From contig NC_006683.1 of the NCBI RefSeq assembly GCF_000091045.1, positions 750,161 through 762,694 on the forward strand: DNA of 12,534 nucleotides. Direction: 5' to 3'. The notes beneath the pieces are model-generated. The model was not told the DNA's origin, made no database searches, and was given only the letters and a program-made list of their open reading frames with translations. The translations under genes and the position numbers were made by a program. Numbering within the stretch: position 1 is the stretch's first letter; every line of letters starts with the position of its first letter. The stretch comes from Cryptococcus deneoformans JEC21 (taxonomy: Eukaryota; Basidiomycota; Tremellomycetes; Tremellales; Cryptococcaceae). Below, piece after piece: positions 1-8,938 of the stretch.

Positions 1-1
1 C

Positions 2-238
2 ATTGGCTATAAGACCTACATCGTCTTCATGTGCTTCTGTATTGTCGGCTTCTTTTTCTCCATATTCATCCTTCCCGAACTCAAGGGTCTCTCTCTCGAA
101 GAGATCGACAACGTCTTCAACGACGATTCTGGTGTTGAGGACCGAGCACGACGAGAGCGTATTGCAGCCCAGATTGGTTTGGACAAGGTCGCCGACCAGA
201 TCCAGCATCAGGAAAAGGTCGATGATTCTGAAGTTTAA
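2..238 (+). CDS. MFS sugar transporter, C-terminal end (partial)
   Basis: This is the last 78 codons of a gene that begins left of the window, ending in TAA at 236-238. The frame opens with IGYKTYIVFM, followed by a hydrophobic segment (CFCIVGFFFSIFILPE) that fits the twelfth membrane helix of major facilitator sugar transporters. The next residues, LPELKGLSLEEIDNVF, match the conserved PETKG(R/L)SLEEID element that closes the fold in hexose and related permeases (family PF00083). A charged cytosolic tail of about 40 residues follows, ending in DDSEV. By family knowledge it would be a plasma-membrane sugar carrier; the substrate cannot be told from this part. No intron is visible in the fragment. 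Confidence 0.88.
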   Translation: MGYKTYIVFMCFCIVGFFFSIFILPELKGLSLEEIDNVFNDDSGVEDRARRERIAAQIGLDKVADQIQHQEKVDDSEV

Positions 239-1263
239 AGAGGTGTTGTTTTATGCTCCCCTTCTTTTCCGAGCTTCGCAGTTATAGTGGCATCTTATCA
301 AGTTGGGGTAGGGTCTTCATACTAGTAATGTATCATTAGCATCTACGTTCTCATTATCTCAATCCGCGCAGCCATGCATGAATGGTTGATTCTCAACATT
401 GATTATGGATATAGCGATTAAATGCTTCATTGAAGTAATTCAGGAGACATTATTTCTTACAGCAGCCGATCCTTTTTTTCCCCGTGCTTTGCGTCGTCGT
501 CGCTGATCTCTTAAGCGTACACTTTTTTGGACAGTTCTCTCCAATGGATAGAATGATCACATAAAGGCTGCGTATCATTTCATACAGCACTCTTGGCATT
601 ATGTATAGCTCATTCTACATGCTGTTCGTAACTAATATTAGTAATCACAGCGATCCATGCTGGAAAGTAAGTTTGCTGCTTCCTAGCCAAATCTGAAGAT
701 GTTTTTTTTTGATACTGTAAGGATACAGAGGAACGGGAGTAGGAGGAAGAAAAGGAGGAGGACGAGAGGAAGAAAGGGAAGTAGTTTTGGGACGCCGAGA
801 GGAGAGAGAGGGAGGGAAGAAGGGGAGAGGAGAAGAGATCCGAGCGGAGGGTACAGGGAAAGTGTGAGGAAGATCGAAGATGAGTCAGCTCTACGAGCTG
901 AGGAAGATATAAAAGGCGTAGCCTTCAGATAAAGCGGCCCTGGTGCGTATGTTTGAGATAATCATGCTTGGGGCGTCGGTACCATTCGATAGCTATGCAA
1001 CGTAGGAGTGTGTACATACCAACATATGCAGTAAAATGAGATGTAAACGTTACCCGTATATGGAGCGGACGGAGCCTAGGAACAAAGATGGAGACACTGA
1101 TAACGATGACGTGTTACGTAAGGCTTTATTGGAAGAAGCTCTCGGCTGGAGACGAAAGTCGCCCAGGAGATGGATATCTTCCCATCTAAATTATTTATCA
1201 TACCACTTCCCGTTGAGAATCTTATTCTCACACGCCCATCTTATTTACACATAGACACGTACA
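239..1263. other. Intergenic region between transporter end and oxidoreductase
   Basis: I see no recognisable gene in this roughly 1 kb. It should hold the 3' untranslated region of the transporter and the promoter of the oxidoreductase. Short open frames such as 1036-1254 have no family features. A TATA-like TATAAAA lies at 908-914 at the end of a purine-rich tract. Several ATGs lie between it and the oxidoreductase start at 1264, so its use as that gene's core promoter is doubtful. Confidence 0.6.
727..850 (+). repeat. Polypurine (GA-rich) tract
   Basis: Almost every base from about 727 to 850 on the plus strand is A or G, made of GAGG, AGGA and GAGA blocks with only a few pyrimidine interruptions (for example GTAGTTTTGG near 780-790). 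Such tracts are low-complexity and occur in fungal promoters. The open frame through it (699-932), rich in Arg, Lys, Glu and Gly, is a by-product of composition. Confidence 0.7.
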
Positions 1264-2708
1264 ATGGCACCATTCACTCTCAACTTGGGTATCATCTCTA
1301 CTGGTGGCATCTCCACTGCATTTGCCCACGACCTTGTCGTCGACCCGGCCTGCCATAACATTAAAAATGTCAACTACCCAAGATCGCCGCTGTCGGCTCC
1401 TGCTCCGTCTATTCCGCTCAATTGTTCATTGACAAGCTCAAGGAAAGCTCCGAGGGGAAATCATGGGCTTGGGGAGTGAAGAATGGTGTTCTCGATGGTG
1501 CCAAGCCGAGGGGCACTTACGAGGAAATATACAACGATTTTGTACGCAATCTGGGATCATCTTAAATGCTATGATAAGGCATATTGACGTACTGCTCTCA
1601 CAAGTAGGACGTTACAGCCGTCTACGTAGGTACCCCACATGTCCTCCACCACCGTAACGCAAAAGACGTTCTGTTGGCTGGTAAACACGTCCTCGAGAAG
1701 CCTGCTTATTCGAAATCGAAGAGCTGGACGAGTTGATCAAGATTGCTAAGGAAAAACAAAATATTTATGGAGTGAGTCATTTGTCTTTTGCCTCCTTCTA
1801 CTTTTACCTCTTCCGTCTTTTCCTTTGTAAGCATGTATGCTGATGAGTAACGTCGTAGAGCTGTGTGGACTCGATTCCAACCCATCGCCTACGCCGTTGA
1901 AGAAGTCATCAAGTCCGGTATTCTCGGGAAACCCAAGCGTTTTTTTGCCGATTTCTCCATGGACTGGGACATAGACGGTACGCTTTCTTATCCCTGTCTA
2001 ACAATCCATAATCATTACTAATCTGATACCATATCAGCCTCGCCCGACTCCAGCAAATGGTCAACCCAGCTCTCGGCGGTGGCTCGCTCCTTGATATGTC
2101 TGCCTACCCATCGGTCTGGGCCATGCTCCTCGTCCACGGCCACATTATCAACACCGATAAAAACCCCAAGGTACTCTTCACCCATCAAACTATATACCCT
2201 TGTTCTGGAGTAGATATCAATTCGAGGTGGTTGGTGGAGTGGAAGGGGCTTTGCCAGGGAATGTTGATGGCCGATTTGGATAATGCGGGACAGAAGGATT
2301 CGACCGCGGTTTTGCAATGTGAGGAAGGGGATTTGGTTATTGTCTGTACGTTCACTCTCTCCGACCCTCATTTCTCTCCCCTTCCCTCGTGCTAACTTAT
2401 GCTTCCCTCCCCCTCTTTCTTCCTATGTAGACCCCCCTTACCAACCCGAGACATTCTACATCCACCCCCGCCCCTCCCGCTTCCCCGGTACTATCACTTC
2501 CTCTACCACTCATCACCACCCTCTTCACGATGGGAACAATGGGATGACATATGAAGCTGATGAGGTTGCGAGGTGTATTAGGGATGGGAAGATTGAGAGT
2601 GAGAGAATGCAATGGGAGGAGAGCAGGGTGGTGCAGGGGTGGGTTGATAAGGTGAGGAAGGAAGGGCCGAGCGAGACTGCCAAATTGGTGGGGACTGCTG
2701 GACAATAG
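1264..2708 (+). pseudogene. Gfo/Idh/MocA oxidoreductase (dihydrodiol dehydrogenase-like), frame-broken
   Basis: The start MAPFTLNLGIISTGGIST carries the Rossmann glycine motif of NAD(P)-dependent Gfo/Idh/MocA oxidoreductases. Later blocks in family order are IAAVGSCSV, AVYVGTPHVLHHRNAK, VLEKPA (the conserved EKP), AVWTRFQPIAYAVEEV, RFFADFSMDWDID, NPALGGGSLLDM, YPSVWAMLLVH, EWKGL and YEADEVARCIRDGKIES; the stop is at 2706-2708. Four short introns fit: 1542-1607, 1772-1858, 1978-2037 and 2346-2430, all GT-AG. The homologous frame shifts four times: near 1378 (one base short), near 1705 (one short), near 1757-1763 (one extra) and near 2060 (one short, TGGTC where TGGGTC would keep frame). All domains and splice sites remain, so inactivation is recent or the breaks are base-call errors. 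Family members oxidise trans-dihydrodiols or sugars; the substrate here is unknown. Start chosen for the N-terminal family match. Confidence 0.85.
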
Positions 2709-3384
2709 ATCGGGAAATGGCAAGTAATAAGTGTCGAAGGTCCTTGTGAAATAGATGAGATGTAGGAAGCTAAAACGGATATGCGACATCGTTGTTACTG
2801 CTTTTTCATCTAAACCGTATACGTGTCGCCAATTTCATCTACCAAGCTCATGATTAGACTTGCTAAATGGCTTAACATAGAAGGGTCTTGTAACTCGTGC
2901 CAGAAACGAGACTGACTAGTAACTTGAATCCGGTTCTTTTTTACGTTACGTACCATCTTCACTACTTACCGCTGCCGTCTTTCTATAACAGCAGCTTGGA
3001 GGTGATATGTACGATTGTAACCGCTATTGTGCATTCAATTCCGCTACAGTGTGAAGGCCATATCGATAAGAAACCGCGATTTGGAAGACGCATTCTTCTC
3101 TGGCTCTTCCCGTTGTCTCTGCTCATACTGTTTAGAACTCAGTACGGCTATCGCGGAGAATGTGGCAGCGGTGACGGCTCCTGCGGACTGGCCTACTTAC
3201 CACTAGACATCTTTGTAATCGTAATCTACTCTTGGAGTCCTCTAGGACATATGATTGTATGACATACACGTAACATATCTCTACAAGATAATAATGTCTA
3301 TCCGATTTACAACTTCCAATATGACAACAAAAAAAATTATCCCACTCTCCTCTATCCGCCCACTCAACAGCCGAAGCTGTCCCT
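2709..3384. other. Convergent intergenic region
   Basis: The oxidoreductase (plus) and the next gene (minus) both end into this 676-bp stretch, so it should hold their 3' untranslated regions. An open frame at 2897-3262 has no recognisable domain and no convincing start context. I see no RNA gene or repeat here. Confidence 0.5.
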
Positions 3385-5434
3385 TCATCCTCGGGCCAAC
3401 AAGACGTCCATCTGGTCCCGAGTCACCAGCTTCACCCGAACCCCGAGCATCGTTAGGCGGTCCTTAAAGGCCGCCAACGTAAGCTCGCCCGACTCTGGAT
3501 CGATATCTTCAAGGTCGATATCGACAGGGTCGGACTTGTTAACTATTTGGGGGGGATTGTCGGGAAGATCGTCAAGGACAAGAGCTCCCTTATTGGAGTC
3601 GAAGGACGTGTCAAACGACGAGTCCAACTGTCCAGAGGAGTCACTGTCGATAGAGGAGAGAGCCCTAGAGCAGTTGGCACCTACAATAGATTCGTAAGCG
3701 TAACTTCAACGTGGAAGATTAACAAGGTGCTCACGGTCATTGGAGAGGAGGGAGGCCATGATGGACGTCTTCATGTCCAACATTTCCTCAGGAGCAGATA
3801 GCCTCTCCAGGTCCTTCCTGAACTCTTGCGGCGCCGTAGACGTTCGACTGTCAAACGCCTCAGCACGACGAGAAGAGGAGCCTCCGCCTATACCCCTGCC
3901 GCCAGGACGAGACCCTTCACCAGGACGAGACCCTCCGCCAGAACCAGACCCTCCCCCACGAGAATTATCGCCCCCAAAGCCGGAATTTCCGCCTTGTGAG
4001 CCATCATTATCCTTGCCAGGCGGCTTGTCGTCCCCTGGCTTGTCCTCTTCACCTTTCTCTTCATCATGCAAAGCCGCCAATGTGCGCTTGTTCCTCTTGG
4101 TCGAATGAAGACTGTGTCGCCTGCGCCCAGCCTCTAATCCTTTCAACCTCATGTCGGCGGCTGAATGAGCGGTCGCATCAACAGGAACATGATGAGCAAA
4201 AGGGAGGGGCAGGTCGTTGAGGAAGCGTTGTATTGGAAGTGCCGCTGCATGAGCAAGAAACAAAAGGATGGTCGCATCGAGGTGATACCTCGCCTCTTTA
4301 TTCAACGCGGCGTTGGCACGGTCGCTGATCAGACAATTGGGAGGCGACGACCAAAAGTCTTGCAGCTCCGCGAGTTCCTCGACAGAGTAATCATCTGGCA
4401 TATGTCCAAAATGTCGTCTGACTTTCTCCAAAAACTCGTTATCTGCCTCTAGGGCAAGTACGGGAATGTCCGGGGTCGAGTCTCGATAGAGATACACAAC
4501 CCGATAAAAGTATTCGTTGACTATAGAGAGACCGAAGATGCAGCGCGAAATGGCGTAGCCCAAGATGACATACCACATAGTTTGAAACACGCCTTCCTGG
4601 CGGAGGTAACTAAGAGCTTTCTCGTCGGTTTGACTTTTAGCCTCGCCGGTAAGAAGATCCGCTAATTGCATCCACTTCACTTCGATGACTGCGTAAAGCA
4701 TTTCTTTCCAGCCCGAGGGAGAGCTAGGATCATTTACACTGCCGATGAGAGAGGCGTCCGGAGTAGTGGCACCATCAATTCTTGATTCGGCGGTGTCTTG
4801 CGATTGAGAGGGCTATGTTGAACGCGTAATAAGCATTGTGTCACCTTTTGCACATGCCATGACTCACGACTCCCAGAACTTTCCCCGTCCGCCGTCTGTA
4901 CACATCCACTAGATCTAGCTTCGTCCATTCTTTGTCATCATTGTCGTAGAAGACCGTTTTCAAATTTGCTTGATGTGAGAACGTGGTAGCCATCATCTCC
5001 TGGTTCTCTTGGATGAACCGATCAAGATAGCGACGAACATGCCCGTCGTCGAACCTTTGCTCATCAACGATCATCCCGTCCCTGTACCCATTGGCCCAGG
5101 ATTGGCCCAGATAGTCAACTCGGCACACCTTATCGTAGGGGCGGATAGTAAGGTATTCGGAGACCTCATAAGGTTCGCTGAGGTCAAAGGGGACGAGAGA
5201 GAGAGGATATGGTCGGTCTTTGTTTTTAGGGTGGCCGCCGTATGCAATGGGATCGTCACGAGGGGATTTTGAATGTTCGGGGAGTGTTTGATGTGATGAG
5301 GGGAACGAAGATAAAGGTGAGTCGGAAGCAGAGGCGGGGGATAATGAAGTCAGGCGCGAGTCTGAGCTAAGTTGAGCTGGTGCCGCACCTCGTGTCGACG
5401 CGCATTCTCGTTCCTGTGTATCGGGCGAGGTCAT
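3385..5434 (-). CDS. Uncharacterised 646-aa protein with E-x-K domain and Gly-rich linker
   Basis: Three exons join in frame: 5434-4868, 4812-3735 and 3680-3385. The introns are 55 nt (GTGAGT...CATAG) and 54 nt (GTGAGC...TGTAG); total coding length is 1941 nt including TGA. The ATG at 5434 follows a CT-rich leader and is the first in frame. Layout: residues 1-60 Ser/Pro-rich and probably disordered; about 70-190 a folded region; about 224-400 a second folded region opening with GWKEMLYAVIEVKW (E233, K235) and including CIFGLSIVNEYFYRVVYLYRD; basic stretch AGRRRHSLHSTKRNKR near 417-432, a possible nuclear signal; Gly/Ser/Asp-rich linker about 439-504; acidic C-terminus with DLEDIDPESGEL. The E-x-K strand followed by FGLSI...VYLYRD resembles the region before the kinase in fungal-type kinase (FunK1-like) proteins and PD-(D/E)xK folds, but I see no kinase motifs, so function is unassigned. 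The gene looks intact, unlike its neighbours. Confidence 0.85.
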
Positions 5435-6770
5435 TGTGGAAGTGGAGGGTGGAGAAAAAGTGAGAGAGTAATAAAGGATTGAATGGGCAAAACGATGAGG
5501 ACTGGGAAGAGAAGGCGGGAAGGAAGAACAAGAAGTTGAGTTATCGATTGTAGATTCGTTCCGCGCAACGTGTTGGACCGGTGGCGAGTCACATCACCGC
5601 CGGCCACCTCCCCGTTCCTCCCCTTACAAATATCCCTACTTACGTAAGTAATTGTTGACGCACCCATCTCGATTCTCGATGTCTCGACTGGGCCTGCCAT
5701 GGTGCCTCTTGGATCGGCAGCTTTCGTGTTTCTCATCTTTATTCTCCATCGGCTCATATCATATATTGGTACAACAACAGCAAGCGACTATAAATTCTAC
5801 ACTGCCGACATCTCCTTAGATCATAACTATCGACACTATACAAAGACAGGATGGATGCATATCGGAAAAGCCACAGCGCAAGTATAATTCGTTTGATGAG
5901 GTCGTCTTTGCTAATAATGATTGCTCCTCCAGGTCTCTATGTATATCTTTTGCCCTCTGGTTGTTGACCTAAATGCGACGTATAATCCGCACATTCCCAA
6001 GCATGGGATGCCGTGCATGCACCCATAAGTTCTTGTATGTGCGTATCATTGACGTCCGCATACTTGTGACACCTGCTGATACTGTTAAATGTAGTTATAA
6101 TTCAATCTTATCCTTCGTCACCTGGGACTTGTTCTTCTTCACAATCTCTCGAGAAAGGTCCAAATGTATGATGAAGCGCTCAAATGCATGCTGGGGACAT
6201 TGGCTGTAAGTGCTTTTGGGCTTTGCGCATTCGTCATGCCCGCCGAGATTGTGGCAATCTAGCTTCCATTCACTTGCTACTCTTTGCCAATTACGGGACC
6301 TCTTTTTGCACACCTACATCGGGGGGAAAGGAAGGTGTAGGAAAATGTGCGGGATGATGCGTGAGATCTCGGATGTAAGGACAATCATCTTGCAGGTTTT
6401 CCTCTTATTTGCTGGCCCCATATGGCAGCTTGGCTTCTCATCTATTCGCCTCCAGCCGCCTACCATTATCTCGTCCCTCTCATATCTGCGCTCAAGAGAT
6501 CTTGGAATGTCAGACACTATGCTGGATCACAAGGATGATGGAGCAGGGTTCTGGAGCAGGAAGGAGAAAGAAGGGGAGTGAGCTTTGAGGGACCGTCGGC
6601 CAAATGGTCAATCAATGTGTGACTGCCGCCGGCATCCATGTAAATCATCTATTTAGCCTGTCTTGTGACTCGTGTTCTCCACGGTCGGGCCCCGCGGGCC
6701 CTCCTTCAGAAAGAGTGTGACTTCTATTACTGGTTACTTTCGACATGAAGCATGGGGCCCAATTCCGGAA
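5435..6770. other. Intergenic region, possible divergent promoter at left end
   Basis: The first 400 bp lie upstream of the minus-strand gene starting at 5434 and read as CT-rich leader on that strand. The rest holds only short open frames without family features (5973-6209, 6210-6581 and their opposite-strand shadows). A GC-rich near-palindrome, GGGCCCC-GCGGGCCC, sits at 6687-6701. No RNA gene was recognised. Confidence 0.5.
5789..5967 (+). other. Possible small transcript unit: TATA-like box and 38-codon ORF
   Basis: TATAAAT at 5789-5795 lies 62 nt upstream of an ATG at 5851, a promoter-like spacing. The unspliced frame runs 38 codons to TGA at 5965-5967 and is mostly hydrophobic in its second half (SSLLIMIAPPGLYVYLLP). 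The same stretch contains a plausible 51-nt intron (GTATAA at 5882, branch-like CTAAT, CTCCAG ending at 5932), whose removal gives a different short peptide. I recognise no family. This may be the start of a lost gene or chance. Confidence 0.15.
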
Positions 6771-6828
6771 GATCGGTAAGTCTTCTTGAAAACAACAAAG
6801 ATCGGTAAGTCTTCTTGAAAACAACATG
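6771..6828 (+). repeat. 29-bp tandem duplication (2 copies)
   Basis: The block beginning GATCGGTAAGTCTTCTTG repeats head to tail, units 6771-6799 and 6800-6828, identical over their first 27 bases. It lies about 90 bp upstream of the truncated transporter start. The perfect match implies a recent duplication. No known role. Confidence 0.9.
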
Positions 6829-6917
6829 AATAGAACTCATTGATGTCCATTTTGTTTCGAATAGTTCAAACTCTTTCCAAGGTTGAAAGTTCGGCAATAT
6901 AGTAAACATCGAGCACC

Positions 6918-7441
6918 ATGGTTGGCGTAACCGGTATAAGTCTAAGTCTAAGTCTAAGTCTCTCTTCAGAAGAGCTGAAGACTCAAGACGTGGAGCAAAA
7001 TGAAAAGCTCCACAGCACCACAAACATGTTTACCAATGCCGCTGTAGCGACTGGTGAGTCAATATTTTGAAAGTGAACTCAAGTACGGACGCACTGCTAA
7101 TCTCATTATTGCAGACGAGGAACATAACATGACCTTGTGGCAGGGCTGTAAACTCTACCGCAAAGGGATATTGTGGTCCGTTCTTATATCTTCCTGTTGC
7201 GCAATGGAAGGTTACGACATATCTCTTGTAGGGAATTTCTGTAAGGTCTCTTATGTCGATACGATAGCAAAAGCTGACACTGTCATTAGACGCGTTTGAC
7301 CCTAAAAGATTTAGGATACGCTGTGGAGTTCTGCGCGTATCACTCGGACATCAAAACCAAACATCAAACGAAACAACCATTTGCATTGTTCCCACGAATA
7401 CACTTATATCCTCAACAAGCCTCGTCTCATCAAGCAAGTAG
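6918..7441 (+). pseudogene. MFS alpha-glucoside (maltose-type) transporter, 3'-truncated
   Basis: The ATG at 6918 has a good context (CACCATGG). Three exons join in frame: 6918-7053, 7115-7240 and 7290-7441, with introns of 61 nt (GTGAGT...TTGCAG, branch-like CTAAT) and 49 nt (GTAAGG...ATTAG). Residues 1-45 are a polar cytosolic tail; then EEHNMTLWQGCKLYRKGILWSV and ISSCCAMEGYDISLVGNFYAF match the N-terminus and first membrane helix of fungal alpha-glucoside:H+ symporters (typical ALLAMEGYD...NNFYAFP pattern). Homology stops after YAFD, about 95 residues in. The frame then runs through unrelated residues to TAG at 7439-7441, giving 137 residues against a usual length of over 500, so eleven helices are missing. 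It cannot work as a carrier. Loss by deletion or recombination near 7300 is inferred. The preserved introns suggest a recent event. Confidence 0.8.
6937..6960 (+). repeat. (TAAGTC)4 microsatellite within coding frame
   Basis: Four exact six-base units lie in the first exon of the truncated transporter. In the gene's frame they encode alternating Leu-Ser dipeptides just after the initiator peptide MVGVTG, so unit-number changes would not break the frame. Confidence 0.9.
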
Positions 7442-7893
7442 TCTCTCAAAGCAATTACAGTACTCAGCTCTCTAAACGCACTCCAATCTCCACCGCTCGA
7501 GCCTCTGTAAGCATACAAATAGTTTGCAATATCCTTCCTTGCGTTCACACTTCACAGCTCCATTTCTCATCCACATCCATACATTATCTTCCCATTTATC
7601 ATACATCTACTCCATGTATTGCCTGTACACCTTCAAATAAGTTAACACAGCTCTCTAACTCGCTCCAGTCTCCACCTCAAGTGTATCTCAAGTGTATGTA
7701 AGCATAAAAACAACTGCAAGAATCCACCTCGGAGACATCGAACCTTTGTAATGTGACAATGGATTTGCTGACCTATCCTCTCTGCAGCAGCCATCCATTC
7801 TGAAACACGCTCATCTAAAAAAGGAACTGGCATCTTTTGCGACTCCATCCGTGAGTATATACAAGATAATAACTCTGCAGACAAGACCATACA
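7442..7893. other. Region with diverged duplication; possible minus-strand gene remnants
   Basis: No complete gene is recognised. Open frames on the minus strand read protein-like but lack ATG starts or a continuous structure: 7548-7351 includes NYLYAYRGSSGGDWSAFREL, and 7902-7642 includes PVPFLDERVSEWMAAAERI. They overlap the duplicated block described separately. They may be leftovers of a gene disrupted by the same rearrangement that truncated the transporter. Confidence 0.4.
7460..7727. repeat. Diverged direct repeat (two copies about 185 bp apart)
   Basis: Copies at about 7460-7533 and 7644-7727 share CAGCTCTCTAA, then CTCCA(A/G)TCTCCACC, then GTAAGCATA(C/A)AAA and GCAA(T/G)A(T/A)TCC in the same order. 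One copy has about ten extra bases in the middle. Identity is moderate, so this is an old duplication. On the minus strand the shared TGCTTACA resembles an intron end in one copy. Confidence 0.6.
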
Positions 7894-8760
7894 TTGACAC
7901 ATTCATCTCCCAGGTTTCTGCGCTATTCTCAATATGTCAACGGCTCAGAAATTAACTTCTCTATGCAACACCAAGCGCTGATGTGTAGTCATCGTTCCGC
8001 CACGACCTATCAAAAGACTAAGAGTACCTTCTCGCACCTCTCCGACACCTGCGGCCTCACCAGTGTCTCCAGTTGCACCGAGCATGCCCTGTCACTTTCA
8101 GCAAGCCCATGCATCTCAGTCCAACTCGAGTCAACCTCAAACTCGTTAGCATCTTCTTTACATGGATCTTTCGGCTCCCCTCAGCCCTTCGACGAAGTTT
8201 TGAGTCTCGGCTCATCCTATCACCCAAGTGAAGGCTCTGATCAAGAGCCTGATGGAGATCCAACACTTAATGATGTGCCGAGACATCCTCCTTTCAAACT
8301 TCTTTCTGACCTGCCAAAGAATGAAAGAAGAGAACTAATGGCCAGCTTACGTCGTCAGGTGAAGGATGTCGATTCATGGAATACTGCAATGTCTCCTAGA
8401 TACGTCTTGAGGAAATTCACCATTGTGAACTCAAATGTTCATTTACGAGGCCATTATTCAGGCAAGGTGAGGGGCAATGAGATATTTGCTGAGTGGCTTT
8501 GCTTGGGAGACGTAGGTTTCAGAGCCCGCCTTGTGGAACTGAATTACAAAACACCATTCTTTACTGCTGTAAGGAACGAAGAAGAGAAGAGGATTAACAG
8601 AAGAAGTGTCACGAGCCTAACATATGGAGCCCCATTTGCCGAATCGCCAAAGCATAGTTTTCAATGCAAACGCGAACTTAACGGAGGGAACTTGTTTGAG
8701 GAGGCAGGGAATATTGCCCCAAGGGTCGTCAGGATTGAATGCGTCATGAGAGCTGTATAA
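7894..8760 (+). CDS. Hypothetical protein, 288 codons, start uncertain
   Basis: This is a single uninterrupted frame ending in TAA at 8758-8760. I recognise no family. About 95 N-terminal residues are Ser/Thr-rich and probably disordered, an acidic stretch (SEGSDQEPDGDPTLND) follows near 113-128, and the rest is mixed charged and hydrophobic (LPKNERRELMASLRRQVKDV, YVLRKFTIVNSNVHLRGHY, EIFAEWLCLGDVGFRARLVEL), which reads like a folded domain. An open frame this long is unlikely by chance. The start may be spliced: CTCCCAG at 7907-7913 resembles an acceptor and GTGAGT near 7850 a donor, though joining them does not give a clean upstream frame. Downstream, a different frame (8763 on) reads sensibly and crosses a 59-nt intron-like gap at 8819-8877 to a stop at 8927-8929. 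The real gene may therefore end there after a frame break near 8740-8760. Confidence 0.5.
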   Translation: MTHSSPRFLRYSQYVNGSEINFSMQHQALMCSHRSATTYQKTKSTFSHLSDTCGLTSVSSCTEHALSLSASPCISVQLESTSNSLASSLHGSFGSPQPFDEVLSLGSSYHPSEGSDQEPDGDPTLNDVPRHPPFKLLSDLPKNERRELMASLRRQVKDVDSWNTAMSPRYVLRKFTIVNSNVHLRGHYSGKVRGNEIFAEWLCLGDVGFRARLVELNYKTPFFTAVRNEEEKRINRRSVTSLTYGAPFAESPKHSFQCKRELNGGNLFEEAGNIAPRVVRIECVMRAV

Positions 8761-8938
8761 TCAAGAAAGTTCTGATAGACATGGGCACTATAAGAGAGAC
8801 ACCTCAAACATTACATGAGTAAGTTTCACTAGTTGCTTGTCAGTATAAGGCTCCGTCACTTATCTGCCTTGTCACAGAATGACCTACAGCTATACAAAGA
8901 GGCTCAGCAGGGCACACATTGGCCCCTAACCTAAGGAA

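Noticed and set aside
699..932. Arg/Glu/Gly-rich ORF
   Set aside because: Produced by the polypurine tract; composition is low-complexity and there is no start context or homology.
2018..2371. Minus-strand ORF of 117 codons
   Set aside because: It overlaps exons with clear oxidoreductase homology on the plus strand and has no family features.
2397..2789. Minus-strand ORF of 130 codons
   Set aside because: It lies opposite the conserved C-terminal exon of the oxidoreductase; no features of its own.
3740..4108. Proline-rich plus-strand ORF
   Set aside because: It is the opposite-strand shadow of the Gly-rich linker in the spliced minus-strand gene.
5431..5757. Minus-strand ORF upstream of the 646-residue gene
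   Set aside because: Out of frame with that gene, overlaps its start and CT-rich leader, and reads as low-complexity Leu/Pro at its end.
6687..6701. GC palindrome as a zinc-cluster regulator site for the alpha-glucoside transporter
   Set aside because: It is about 220 bp upstream of the start, but no established binding motif matches and one occurrence proves nothing.
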